Virus record (IMG/VR): IMGVR_UViG_3300035701_000234
Span: 1-26,889 of that record
Direction: 5' to 3' (one strand)
Length of the DNA: 26,889 nt
Origin: a virus
The first letter of the stretch is position 1. Each line of letters starts with the position of its first letter. Position numbers and translations under genes: made by a program. This document shows positions 12,836 to 22,572 of this stretch, in pieces. The notes under the pieces were generated by a model that saw nothing but the letters and a program-made list of their open reading frames with translations, was not told the DNA's origin and searched no databases.

Positions 12836-15463
12836 ATGCCTCTTATAACAGACACTCTTTCAAATTTTGCTTCTGGGGAAATCTCCCCGAAGGTCTGGGG
12901 CCGATATGAGTTGCCCCTGTATCGGTCTGCGCTTGAGCGATCTGAAAATTTTATTCCCGAGCAACAAGGCTCTTTACGGTTCAGGAATGGGAGTATTCAT
13001 ATCCGGCACACGAGGAGAAATCTAAGGGCTTTTTTTATTCCCTTTCAGTTTAGTGATTCCCAGTCGTATTTACTCGAATTCACGAATTACAAGTTCCGGA
13101 TATGGAAAGACCAGGCGCTTATCGTGAACACAGCAAAAAATATTACCGGGGCTACTCAGGCGGATCCTTGCGTCATAACGAGCGCAAGCCACGGGTTTGT
13201 TGAGGGTGATGAGGTTTATATTGATTCAGTAGTGGGCATGACTGAGTTGAATGGAAAATTTTATGTCGTTACTAATCCGGCGGCCAATACTTTTGAATTG
13301 CATGATTCTAACGGGACAGCTTTAGGGGAGAATATTGATAGCTCGGGATTCGCAGCCTATACTTCAGGCGGAACTGCTGCTAAGGTTGCTGAAGTAAGAA
13401 CGCCCTATTCGGTGATCAAGGGGATAATTGATACTCCACCCGAAATAAAATATTCGCAGAACGCCGATGTGATGTACCTGGTTCATCGAAATTATCTTCC
13501 CTTAAAGCTCACGAGGACGAGCCATACAGCATGGACGCTGAAAACTTTTGTCAGAACGGAGGATCCGTTTTTATCTCTTGCGGCAACCAAGGCTATCAGC
13601 GCAATTACGAAGGCAGCTCCGGGTGTCCTGACGACAAGTTCAGCACACGGATATACAACTGGGGACCTTATTCAAATCCAAGCCATTGTAGGGATGACTC
13701 AATTAAATAATCAGCAATTTTATATTGATGTTGTTGATGCCACAAGGTTTTCTCTCCGGTATGTTGATGGAACCCCTTTGGATACCACAGCGCTTACAAC
13801 CTATGTTTCCGGGGGAACTGCGGCAAAGGCTACTGTTCTCGGGTGCCCCCAGGCAGTCGCTTTTAATGAGGGGCGGGTCTGCTATGGTGGGACCTCGGAA
13901 AACCCGGAAACCTTTTACATGAGCAGGACGCCATCCACTACAACAGGGGCCCCCCGATATGATGATTTTACAACGGGGGCGGACGCAGACCATGCCCTTG
14001 TTTTTACCCAGGCGCCCTCTTCATCGGGAAAGGTTGACTCTATTCAATGGTTTTTTTCAAATTTAAAATTCCTCGTGGCGGGGAATTTCGGGGGGTGCAA
14101 TCGGATTGATGGGGGGAGCGATACCGATATAATTAAGCCAACGGCTATTCGAGTCAAGCCCCTGGATACCCTTGGTGTAAAGAATATGATGCCTATTGGG
14201 GCAGGCAACGGAAACCTGGTATATATTCAGCGGGGCGGAAAATTGCTCCGTTCTCTTGAATTTGATTATAATATTGATCAGTACGTGTCTGTTGATCGGA
14301 GTCTCGTGGCGGATCATCTGACGAATGCCGGGATAAAGCAGCTTGCGTATCAGCGGGGGACCTCTGATGTTCTGTGGTGTGTATTGGATGACGGAACACT
14401 AAACGGAATGATTTTTAAAGACAAGTCTGACGTAAGCGGGTGGTTTCGGGTTACACTTGGGGGGACCGGTGTTTCTGTTTTAAGCATAGGAATCTATCCA
14501 AGGTCGGATGATTTCGACCAGGTTTGGCTTATAGTTGAGCGTACTATTGATGGGGTAACACGTAGATATGTTGAGTATTTCGATGATCCCATTTCTTTCC
14601 CTGTCCTGGAAGATTTTTTTACGCTTCCGGAAAATGCTACTGAGGACACGCAGCACTATCAAAACAGGATGTTTGAGCTCCAGAAATTGTCAAAGCATGT
14701 GGATGCTTCTGTCACGGTTGACGGATCGGCCAGGGGTGATGCCGTCGGGGCTACTCTTACTCCGGGGGCGGTGACCGGCCTGGGTGTTACATTTACAGCT
14801 TCGGCCTCCGTGTTTGTCGCCGCGGATGTGGGTAATGAACTGTGGATAAGATATATGGATGGTAGTGAATCAGGCCGGGCTAAAATTGTGAGTTATGTAA
14901 ATGCAGGTGAGGTCACCTGTGATATTACGCAAGATTTTAATTCGACGGATGCGGTTCCCCGGGGTGAGTGGTTCATAACTTTCAGATCTATTTCTGGTCT
15001 GGATCATCTCGAAGGGGAAGATGCTCAGCCAGTTTGCGACGGGAAGGCTCATCCTGTTTTGACAGTTACCGATGGGGCAATTACATTGGACTATGAAACC
15101 TCCTATGCTCATATTGGTCTAGCTTACAAGGGGGTGGCCAAGACTCTGGATATCATTCCTGCAATATCGGGGGGATTGATAAGCGGGAAAATAAAAGTGC
15201 TTCAAGGGGTCCGCTTGGGTCTTACGAATTCAGTTGGTCTTTATGTGGGTAATACAGTTCATAGCGTTCGGCAGCTTATTTTCCAGAGTACTTCGGATAT
15301 TGTTGGAAGGCCGCCCCCTCTGTTCACTGGGGACAAAGAGATTACAGCACCAGGCGGATGGGGCCGACGGGCTCAATTAGTCTTTTTGCAGCTTAAGCCA
15401 TATCCTTGTACGATCAATCAGCTTAGTGTAGATCCTTTAATAGAGGAGCCGATCGGTGAGTGA
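12836..15463 (+). CDS. Tail nozzle (T7 gp12-like tubular protein B) with two FCCH-like inserts
   Basis: This forms the tapering end of the short tail and the DNA exit channel. The N-terminus is diagnostic: NFASGEISPKVWGRYELPLY (10-29), then SALERSENFIPEQQGSLRFRNG. This is the 'F..GElSP.l.gR.Dl..Y..g...l.Nf.p...G.l..R.G' layout of podovirus nozzle proteins. Two internal repeats (about 103-185 and 253-333) each show 'V.T...HG...GD...I..V.GMT.LN...F.V..........L....G......Y.SGGTA', as in FCCH-type domains of similar tail proteins. The length (875 aa) is close to T7 gp12. The stop lies inside the start region of the next gene. Confidence 0.92.
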   Translation: MPLITDTLSNFASGEISPKVWGRYELPLYRSALERSENFIPEQQGSLRFRNGSIHIRHTRRNLRAFFIPFQFSDSQSYLLEFTNYKFRIWKDQALIVNTAKNITGATQADPCVITSASHGFVEGDEVYIDSVVGMTELNGKFYVVTNPAANTFELHDSNGTALGENIDSSGFAAYTSGGTAAKVAEVRTPYSVIKGIIDTPPEIKYSQNADVMYLVHRNYLPLKLTRTSHTAWTLKTFVRTEDPFLSLAATKAISAITKAAPGVLTTSSAHGYTTGDLIQIQAIVGMTQLNNQQFYIDVVDATRFSLRYVDGTPLDTTALTTYVSGGTAAKATVLGCPQAVAFNEGRVCYGGTSENPETFYMSRTPSTTTGAPRYDDFTTGADADHALVFTQAPSSSGKVDSIQWFFSNLKFLVAGNFGGCNRIDGGSDTDIIKPTAIRVKPLDTLGVKNMMPIGAGNGNLVYIQRGGKLLRSLEFDYNIDQYVSVDRSLVADHLTNAGIKQLAYQRGTSDVLWCVLDDGTLNGMIFKDKSDVSGWFRVTLGGTGVSVLSIGIYPRSDDFDQVWLIVERTIDGVTRRYVEYFDDPISFPVLEDFFTLPENATEDTQHYQNRMFELQKLSKHVDASVTVDGSARGDAVGATLTPGAVTGLGVTFTASASVFVAADVGNELWIRYMDGSESGRAKIVSYVNAGEVTCDITQDFNSTDAVPRGEWFITFRSISGLDHLEGEDAQPVCDGKAHPVLTVTDGAITLDYETSYAHIGLAYKGVAKTLDIIPAISGGLISGKIKVLQGVRLGLTNSVGLYVGNTVHSVRQLIFQSTSDIVGRPPPLFTGDKEITAPGGWGRRAQLVFLQLKPYPCTINQLSVDPLIEEPIGE

Positions 15464-15917
15464 GATGATCAAAGTTATTAGATTTTCTTTGGCTGATCTT
15501 GAATGGCTGCAGCCACGAGAGGAAGAGGCGGCCCTTTTAAAAATGCCGGGCTTTCGGGATCACTTGGAAGTCGTGGTCAGAACAGGTGGGGCTTTTACTG
15601 CTTGGCTTGACGGGGATGTCTTTGCTATTTATCTTCATGTTATTTTGTGGCCCGGGTGCGCAGAGGTTGGGCTTCTTGCTTCCAAATTGGCTACAAAAAA
15701 GAAGAAGCTCTTTGTAAAAACTACTCGGATTTTCTTAGAGACTTTTGAGAAAAGTTTTAAAGGATTGCAAAGAATTCAAGCGACCGGAGTAATAGACGCG
15801 GCGCATGACAGATTATTTAAAGCCTGTGGTTTTACAATGGAATGCGAGAGAATGCAGAAGTATCTCCCAAACGGGGCCGACGCAAGACTGTGGGCCCGGA
15901 TTAAGGAGGTTGCGTAA
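15456..15917 (+). CDS. T7 gp13-like / GNAT-fold internal virion assembly protein (153 aa)
   Basis: GAGGAG (15443-15448) supports the GTG at 15456, which overlaps the nozzle stop by eight bases. The sequence resembles the DUF2833/GNAT-like proteins that follow the nozzle gene in T7-like phages. It has 'GGAFTAWLDGDVFAIYLHVILWPGCAEVGLLAS' strands, then a Lys-rich helix 'TRIFLETFEKSFKGLQRIQATGVID', then 'AHDRLFKACGFTMECERMQKYLPNG', the last being the typical C-terminal GNAT 'a..fy...GF......m..Y..ng' end. Whether it has acetyltransferase activity is unknown; in T7 gp13 helps internal-core assembly. The TAA stop overlaps the next ATG (TAATG). Confidence 0.75.
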   Translation: MSEMIKVIRFSLADLEWLQPREEEAALLKMPGFRDHLEVVVRTGGAFTAWLDGDVFAIYLHVILWPGCAEVGLLASKLATKKKKLFVKTTRIFLETFEKSFKGLQRIQATGVIDAAHDRLFKACGFTMECERMQKYLPNGADARLWARIKEVA

Positions 15918-16591
15918 TGGCTGCGGCACTTCCAGTATTAGCGGTAGCTAGCGGGGCGTTCTCCATATTCTCCGGGGTTAATCAAATAAGGGCTTCCAAT
16001 AGTTCTGCAAAGCTCACTCAATATGGAATTGATGTCCAGCAGCAATTTAATGAGAGAGCTTATAAAGCTGACGTACAAGCGGCTGAGGCCGCCGGGCTTA
16101 TGGGGGTAATGGAGGCCACGATGACAAAGCTGCAAGTCGCCGGGCAAATGAGGGACGCTGCCTATGCGGTGCAAGATATTCTGGATCAGGCGACTTTTGC
16201 AAAAATTGACAATCGAAAGTTTTTAGCGGACCAGGGAACTGATTTCATAAAGGCTGGGGTAGACTTGGCGGGGTCACCTTTAATGGTTCTTACTGAAACA
16301 AAATTAAATGGGGTTAAGGACGTTAAATCTCTGACAGCCCGGGCGGTGGCCATAGCGGAGAAAGGCCAGATTGAGGGGTCTGTCGGGCTTGCTTCAGCGG
16401 ATGCCCGAAGAATTTCAGCAGGGCTGGACAGAACAAATTTATTAATCGCTGCCGGGCTCCGAAGGGATCAGGGTAATTTTAACGCCGTGTATAGTGCGGC
16501 AAGTAACCGGCTAAATCAGAGTTCCGGAACAATGGCGGGTCTCACAACGATGCTACAGGGGTTTACCTCTATAGCAAGTTTGGGGAAATAA
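15917..16591 (+). CDS. Internal virion protein (T7 gp14-like)
   Basis: The ATG overlaps the preceding stop. At 224 aa it matches the size of T7 gp14, which inserts in the outer membrane at infection. The N-terminus LPVLAVASGAFSIFSGVNQI is amphipathic to hydrophobic, and 'A.....Q.......AY.ADV.AAEA' is the helical Ala-rich pattern seen in this class. 'AAGLRRDQGNFNAVYSAASN' and a hydrophobic C-terminal 'GTMAGLTTMLQGFTSIASLGK' resemble the usual end. It sits between the gp13-like and gp15-like genes, as in T7. The call rests on order, size and composition more than on a sharp motif. Confidence 0.72.
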   Translation: MAAALPVLAVASGAFSIFSGVNQIRASNSSAKLTQYGIDVQQQFNERAYKADVQAAEAAGLMGVMEATMTKLQVAGQMRDAAYAVQDILDQATFAKIDNRKFLADQGTDFIKAGVDLAGSPLMVLTETKLNGVKDVKSLTARAVAIAEKGQIEGSVGLASADARRISAGLDRTNLLIAAGLRRDQGNFNAVYSAASNRLNQSSGTMAGLTTMLQGFTSIASLGK

Positions 16592-16592
16592 T

Positions 16593-18419
16593 ATGGCTAT
16601 ATCAGAATATAGAAGAAGGATTTTTGCATCGAGGGCAGTAGGCGCCCCCAGTATTAATGTTGGGGCTTTTTCCTCCGTTGCCGAGGCCCAGGTTCGGGGG
16701 GCAACGAATATTGGGAATGTCCTACGCCAATCCGGTGACGAGGTCCGGCGGGATACCGCTAATCTGGCAAATGCGAAACTTCAGAATGCCGATGCTCTGG
16801 CAAATCTGGCCCTCAACGCAACCCGTTTGGCTGTCACTCTGGCAGATAGAAAGACAAAGGTTCTGGCAAACAACGCCAGGACTGAAAGGCAGCATACTGA
16901 ATTTGAGATCGGGCTTCAGCAGTTACAGAGCCAGGTTGAGACTAAAATGGGGACAACGGATCCGGATTCCATGTCCAGGGTGTTTTTGGATCAGGGTGAG
17001 GCAATGAGACAAAAGGCTCTCGAAGGCCAGACTACTGAAGAGAAAAGCATTAATAGTACCCGGTTTGAATCAACCCTTGGTGAATATGCAAAGAAGATTC
17101 AAGGGTCTGTAGATGGCTATCGGATTGCGAACGTAAAGGCGGATGCTGAAATGACGCAGTCTCTTTTAGTAAAGCAGGCAGCGTCCCAAGTAGATCTTAA
17201 TGGGCTGCTAAAAAGCATGGGGGATGCGGGTGCAAGGATTGACGGGCAGAATTTCAGGGCTGCCCTGGGGCCGGATAAAACTGTCATGGCTGCTTTGAAT
17301 ACGAAGAGGAACCAGGTAAAAGCCTATTTTGACGCGAACATGGCAACCGGCGATAAGAATCAAACTTTTGCAGATTTTCAGTATCTCAAGCCGGAACTTG
17401 AGAAAGCGAGTGTTTTTGGAAGGGACGAGCTTGCGAAAATGGAAACGGATTTAGTTGACCAATTTAAGACCAGGCAAAGCCGGGAAGATATACTATTTCT
17501 TTATAAGAATCACGAGCTCGCATCTAAGTCTATGATTGAATTGGAAAACGGGCAGCTTTCTGCATTAACAGCCCAGGGTTACGTAGACGCTATTGACCAA
17601 AAAATTGAGCAGACAAAACTGGATGAGAAAATTGACGAGGGGAAAAAGCCTCTATTAATTAAGACCCTGGAGAATGACAGGGAGACTTATCAAAACTTTG
17701 TCCGGATTGCAGTGGACCGGGGCGGAGATATAACAAAAGTAGAGCAGGAGGAGGCCCTTCTTGCTGCAACGGACGCAGTCACTGATCTTTTTGGGAAGTT
17801 CAATACCAGAACCAAGAAGTTTGAGAAGAAAGATATACTTGGAAAAAATAATTTGGAGTCATTGGCCCAGGCAAGCGAGACCCGAAAAATTATATCTGGA
17901 GCTGTTGCCATTGGTGCCATAACCAGAAACAAAGCGATTGTTTATTTTAGTGCTATCGACCGGGCCCTTGGGGTCCTTGGCCAGAAAATAAAGCCGGAGA
18001 CCCAATTTACTGGTGGGATTGAAACGCAAGAGCACCCATGGCTTCGGAATTATTCTACCACGTTTGATTATGGATTAAAATCTGTTATGGATGAGGTCAA
18101 TCAAAGGCCAGCTAAAGAAAGAAAACAGATGAAGGCCACCGTGGTACCGGAATTTTTCAGACTATACGACATCGTCAGGAAACAACGAGAGGAAACAGGT
18201 CAGCAAATGGATGTGGGAACTGCTCAAAAATTGGTTCAGGCAGCCCTCCAGCCCCATTACCAAAGAGAAAATCCGGCTTCAGTGATGGGTGAAGTGGGGC
18301 AAATGGGAATGACCCCCGTCGGGCTTAGAAAAATAGCGGGTATCAATCCAGTAACAGGAAAGCGGGCTTTTGATTTTTCAGATGAAGATGTACGAGTTTT
18401 AAGCGCAAGGAGCCAATAA
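16593..18419 (+). CDS. Internal virion protein (T7 gp15-like)
   Basis: The 608-aa protein starts one base after the previous stop and is followed after one base by the next start, so this is a tightly packed unit. The N-terminal ~100 residues include 'RRDTANLANAKLQNADALANLALNATRLAVTL', a long helix. The body (about 100-480) is predominantly helical with many Lys/Glu/Gln, consistent with the tubular core proteins ejected into the periplasm. The C-terminus 'GLRKIAGINPVTGKRAFDFSDEDVRVL' is compact. T7 gp15 (747 aa) occupies the same slot. There is no enzymatic motif. Identification is by position, size and composition. Confidence 0.7.
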   Translation: MAISEYRRRIFASRAVGAPSINVGAFSSVAEAQVRGATNIGNVLRQSGDEVRRDTANLANAKLQNADALANLALNATRLAVTLADRKTKVLANNARTERQHTEFEIGLQQLQSQVETKMGTTDPDSMSRVFLDQGEAMRQKALEGQTTEEKSINSTRFESTLGEYAKKIQGSVDGYRIANVKADAEMTQSLLVKQAASQVDLNGLLKSMGDAGARIDGQNFRAALGPDKTVMAALNTKRNQVKAYFDANMATGDKNQTFADFQYLKPELEKASVFGRDELAKMETDLVDQFKTRQSREDILFLYKNHELASKSMIELENGQLSALTAQGYVDAIDQKIEQTKLDEKIDEGKKPLLIKTLENDRETYQNFVRIAVDRGGDITKVEQEEALLAATDAVTDLFGKFNTRTKKFEKKDILGKNNLESLAQASETRKIISGAVAIGAITRNKAIVYFSAIDRALGVLGQKIKPETQFTGGIETQEHPWLRNYSTTFDYGLKSVMDEVNQRPAKERKQMKATVVPEFFRLYDIVRKQREETGQQMDVGTAQKLVQAALQPHYQRENPASVMGEVGQMGMTPVGLRKIAGINPVTGKRAFDFSDEDVRVLSARSQ

Positions 18420-18420
18420 G

Positions 18421-21400
18421 ATGCCTACGCTGACACTTGATGACATCGATGCCCTTGGCGGAAATTCTGAGGCTCCCATCGTTCTTGATGAGGTGGTTGT
18501 TGGGGAGAATGGGTCTCAGCAACCTGGGCCTCAGCCAGTGCAAGACGAGCCCCTGGGCCTCCATTCAACAGTCGATATTCCAAAAGGCTTTGATGACCTT
18601 ACAATCGACGTGCCCGTCGAGCTTCGTAAGAAATGGGAAGGGCAGGGGGCGATTGGCGCCTGGGAACTCTGGTCCCGGAAGTCTCCCGCAGAACTTCTTG
18701 GAGTGCTTCCTTTTGCCGGAACGGTATCGGAAGCCGTTGGACAAAAAAATATTGGTGATGCGATGAGCCGCTTAGTTGGCGGGGACTACGTGGATCCTGC
18801 GGTAAAAGTGGCAGATAAAGAAGCTGTTAAAAAATTCTTCTATTCCCTGGAAGAAAAAAGGGTCAGGGGCATATCTACAGGCGGGCTCATTACTGACCAG
18901 GCTCTTTCCATGCCAGCCTATGCTCTTGAAATATTTTCGTCTCTTGGTGTTGGAGGGCTTGCAAAGCTCTCTGCGGAGATCGGTTTCAAGGCTGCAATGG
19001 GCAAGGGGATGGTAGAAGCTATCAAGATATATGAAGGCCGGGGGATGAAGGCGCGTCTGGCTACCGCGGCATTGGGGGCGCCCTTGGGCGCGGGTGCCCA
19101 TATACCAGAACAATTTTTTGCCAGGCAGAATATGACCAGGCTGACCCCGACCGCAAAGGGGGCAAAGATACTGGAGCAGAATCCCGAGGCTCCGTATACC
19201 GCTTTGATGAAGGCATCGGCCTCAGCGCTGACAGACTACTTCTCGGAGTTCTCTGGTGAAGGAATAGCAAGGGGCCTTAAATTCGTTGGGAAGCCTGTTG
19301 AGATGGCCGTGTCAAAGATATTTCCGGCCCGGTTGGCAAATATCACGGCCCAGGTTTACGCAAAAATCCAATCAACTAGGCTCGGTCGGATTGTGACATC
19401 GAGTGAGATCACCCAATTTCTAAGAACCCAGGCGGGCTATGACGGTATGATTTCTGAAATGGGAGAAGAGGGTCTGGCTGCCTTAATGAAGGCCGCAGGG
19501 AACTATGAGGATCTTCCCGGGCCCGGTATGCCTTCGGAGACTCCGCTGGTTGACAGAATTATGAATACAAAACCGGAGATTCGGGATCTTGCCATTATGG
19601 GGGGATCCTTTATTCTTGGTGGTGGCATAATGCGAGCCGGGGTTTCCAGGCTTTCACAGAACAAGGAGACCCGGATAGTAGCACCGGAGGAGCTTACCCT
19701 TTCAGAAGAGGAGCTCAATGCGTTGGCTGCGAAGATTACGGCCCCCGTTTTCGGGCAGAAGGGGCCATCTGGGTCTACCGCTGCGGCTGGTGCAAAGGCG
19801 ACAGCAGAACTTAATGAGGCTCCGGCGTCAAGTTTACCAGACTTGGCCGCGAAATTAACGCAGAAGGCTGAAAGTAATTTGGCTAACCCGGCAAGGATAG
19901 CCCATAACAAAGAACAGATGAGGGTTCTTGATCAGATGCAAAAAACGCTTCGGGCGAAGCTCCAATCAGAATTGGCGCCTGAGGTACAAATCACAAAAAA
20001 CAAGGAGGCACTCGATGAAATTCAGGGAACAAGGGAAAAACTACAAGAAGAAATGGAAAGCGCTAAAGAGTCTCTCAAAAATGCCCGGAGCAAAGGCTTC
20101 TCTGAAGAGGCCGTTTTATATCAGGAAAGCAGAATAGCCACCCTTCAAAAAAAGATTCGGGCAGCCAATCAGAAAATGGCAATCCATCAGGCGGCGATTA
20201 AAGCCGCGAGTTCTGGCGGGTTGACTGCCCGGGCTACCCAGACCCAAGCAAGCATTGCCGAAGTGGAAAGACAGAGGCAGGCCGTTGAAGAAGAAACGAT
20301 GCAGCTTCTTATGCATCCGGAAATGGACTCGGTTGCCATCGGAGCCCGGAACATAGACACCGCTGCTGTTAATGAATTGCAGACTGTCCAGGCGCAGATT
20401 ACCGAGGTTGAGGCGGCGGTGCAGGCTGGCGATGGCAAACAGACGCTGAGGCTCCAGGAGCTTTTAAATAAAGAAGCTGAACTTCAAAAGAAAATTGAGG
20501 CGTCTGTTTCGACCGGCAAAGTCAAAGTTCAGATGACTGGCAAAGAGATCCAGAAACTTGAGAAAGACATGCTGTCTAATGTTCTACATGCGGTTGCCCA
20601 GGGTTTTAAACTGGGGACGAAGGAATCCCTTGCCGAAGCCAAGAGGCTTCAGGGGATAATGATTAGGGCGATTGAGGAATCTGGCTTGGACCAGGCAACA
20701 AAAGGCCGGTACGCACGTAGAATTGCGGCTATTCAAACACCAGTACAAGCAGAAAAATTCCTCCCCAATTTACTTGGAGATCTGGACCGCATTATCGCTG
20801 CCAGGGATTTAACCCGGGCACGAAACGAATTCTGGCGGGTAAGATCGAAGGCCCTTAAACTTTCACAAGACAAAAGAAGCACGATTGGCGGGAAAGAAAA
20901 GGCTGCAATAAAAGAATTTCTCGGGAAGTTTGCTGACTATGCCCCTTTTGATGAAAGTCTTCAGCAAATGGAGGCGAATAAAAAGGCAGCAATCGAAAAA
21001 GGACAAGCCGATTTGGCAGCCGTTCTCGCCGGGAGGGTTGAAAAATACAAGGAACTCGAAATAGAGGGGGCCTTTGGGCCCGGAATGCAGAATATCCGGG
21101 ATATGGATGCAAGTGATATTCAGAGAGTGACTGATGAGTTAAGCTATTTATTGGCCACAGGAAGGACTCGGCAGCAGGACAAGAAAGCAGAGCAGCACGA
21201 ATTTTTTACTCTTACCAGAGACACGCTTGCAGCCAAGATAAAAGATGTTTTTAAAAATCCGTTTACACCCGAGGAGCAAAAGGCTTTCTCAAAACTTTGG
21301 GCCTCTATTAAATCCATAGATTCTTCTGTCTTATCCACGGCGACCTTCTGCAAATTACTTGATCGGGTTGGGAAAGTAGGCCCATGGATGAAACTCATGG

Positions 21401-22560
21401 GGCTTCGGATTGAAAATTCCATTACCGTCTGGCAGGAGCTTGATAGAAAAATACAAAAGAAGGTCAACAATATTGTCCAAAAGCATTATGAAAAACTCCA
21501 CGCCGTTTTTTACAATAGCAAGTTCACCTTCAAAAACGGGGTTACCGGGGCGATCCACAAATTGACTGGCATGAATATGGTTGCCATCTATGCAAACTCA
21601 AAGCACAAAGACAATTATTCCGCTCTCGTAGGGGGAGAGGGGATGGGCTACTCAGACAGTGAGATCCTTGAGATCATTTCCTCTATTCCCGAAACTGTAC
21701 GAAAGACCGTCGATGAGATCCAATTAGATGTCCTCGCTCCCCTCGGCCTCGATGTTCAGAAGATCACAGAAGTGATGTCAAACATCTGGCTTAAATTGGC
21801 AGAGCCAGGAACCTATTGGCCAAAGACCAGGGACAATGACATAAGTCCGCTGGAGGCATCGACTGATGTAAAAAATCTTTATGCCCCTCAGCGTGACGTG
21901 CTCGATATGCGGCCCGGGGCAACTTATAGAAGGTCCCAGGCAGCATACTCTTTGGATCTGGATGACCCATTCAAAGTTTTAAGCAGGCATATTTCTGAAA
22001 TGACCCACTATATTGCGACGGCTGAGGTTATCCAAGACTCAATGCAGCTTGTTGAAGACCCTGAATTAAGAGCAGAAATTATCCGGGCGATCGGAAAAGA
22101 GAATTACGCCCAGTTCAGAAGCACGATTGCGACCATAGCCACTGGCCCCCAAAAATCAAAAACGGGTCTGGAAAGGGGCTTTAGAAAAAGCATTTCTCAC
22201 ATGAGTAAGCAGGTTATTGGTGCAGTCGGCATTAACCTGACGGCCATCGGAAATCTAGCCAGCTACGCGGATGCAGTAAAGGCCCTCGGCATGAGGGGGA
22301 AACTTGGCAGCGATACAAAAGCTGGGGTCAAGTTTCTCCGCCGGGGTATCCTTGGAATGCTTCATGTTAATAAGGGGGATTATTTCCCCATCCTCTCAAT
22401 GATTAAGGAGATAAACAGGCTCATGCCCGGGATGTCCCACAGGTATGATACTTTCAAGGGCACCATTGCCGGGATCCTTGACGGGGAGAGCGTTGACTAT
22501 CTTCGCAGATACGCAGGCAGGGAAGGGATCCCCGCTCAGGCAATGGACTTGATTGTATGA
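18421..22560 (+). CDS. Large internal virion protein (T7 gp16-like), 5' part, ending at an in-frame TGA
   Basis: The last and largest ejected core protein in T7-like order. This ORF gives 1379 aa. The N-terminal ~130 residues are acidic and then mixed, with no visible lysozyme or transglycosylase motif such as T7 gp16 carries. A Gly-rich hydrophobic stretch (IMGGSFILGGGIMRAGVSRL, about 391-410) could insert in membrane. Long coiled-coil helices occupy about 495-720. The end (from about 1255) 'SHMSKQVIGAVGINLTAIGNLASYADAVKAL' looks like the start of a large conserved C-terminal domain. The frame stops at TGA 22558-22560 but the same frame continues open for 267 more codons, so this is probably the first part of one ~1647-residue protein. 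Confidence 0.8.
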   Translation: MPTLTLDDIDALGGNSEAPIVLDEVVVGENGSQQPGPQPVQDEPLGLHSTVDIPKGFDDLTIDVPVELRKKWEGQGAIGAWELWSRKSPAELLGVLPFAGTVSEAVGQKNIGDAMSRLVGGDYVDPAVKVADKEAVKKFFYSLEEKRVRGISTGGLITDQALSMPAYALEIFSSLGVGGLAKLSAEIGFKAAMGKGMVEAIKIYEGRGMKARLATAALGAPLGAGAHIPEQFFARQNMTRLTPTAKGAKILEQNPEAPYTALMKASASALTDYFSEFSGEGIARGLKFVGKPVEMAVSKIFPARLANITAQVYAKIQSTRLGRIVTSSEITQFLRTQAGYDGMISEMGEEGLAALMKAAGNYEDLPGPGMPSETPLVDRIMNTKPEIRDLAIMGGSFILGGGIMRAGVSRLSQNKETRIVAPEELTLSEEELNALAAKITAPVFGQKGPSGSTAAAGAKATAELNEAPASSLPDLAAKLTQKAESNLANPARIAHNKEQMRVLDQMQKTLRAKLQSELAPEVQITKNKEALDEIQGTREKLQEEMESAKESLKNARSKGFSEEAVLYQESRIATLQKKIRAANQKMAIHQAAIKAASSGGLTARATQTQASIAEVERQRQAVEEETMQLLMHPEMDSVAIGARNIDTAAVNELQTVQAQITEVEAAVQAGDGKQTLRLQELLNKEAELQKKIEASVSTGKVKVQMTGKEIQKLEKDMLSNVLHAVAQGFKLGTKESLAEAKRLQGIMIRAIEESGLDQATKGRYARRIAAIQTPVQAEKFLPNLLGDLDRIIAARDLTRARNEFWRVRSKALKLSQDKRSTIGGKEKAAIKEFLGKFADYAPFDESLQQMEANKKAAIEKGQADLAAVLAGRVEKYKELEIEGAFGPGMQNIRDMDASDIQRVTDELSYLLATGRTRQQDKKAEQHEFFTLTRDTLAAKIKDVFKNPFTPEEQKAFSKLWASIKSIDSSVLSTATFCKLLDRVGKVGPWMKLMGLRIENSITVWQELDRKIQKKVNNIVQKHYEKLHAVFYNSKFTFKNGVTGAIHKLTGMNMVAIYANSKHKDNYSALVGGEGMGYSDSEILEIISSIPETVRKTVDEIQLDVLAPLGLDVQKITEVMSNIWLKLAEPGTYWPKTRDNDISPLEASTDVKNLYAPQRDVLDMRPGATYRRSQAAYSLDLDDPFKVLSRHISEMTHYIATAEVIQDSMQLVEDPELRAEIIRAIGKENYAQFRSTIATIATGPQKSKTGLERGFRKSISHMSKQVIGAVGINLTAIGNLASYADAVKALGMRGKLGSDTKAGVKFLRRGILGMLHVNKGDYFPILSMIKEINRLMPGMSHRYDTFKGTIAGILDGESVDYLRRYAGREGIPAQAMDLIV

Positions 22561-22572
22561 GGGACTTTCAAA

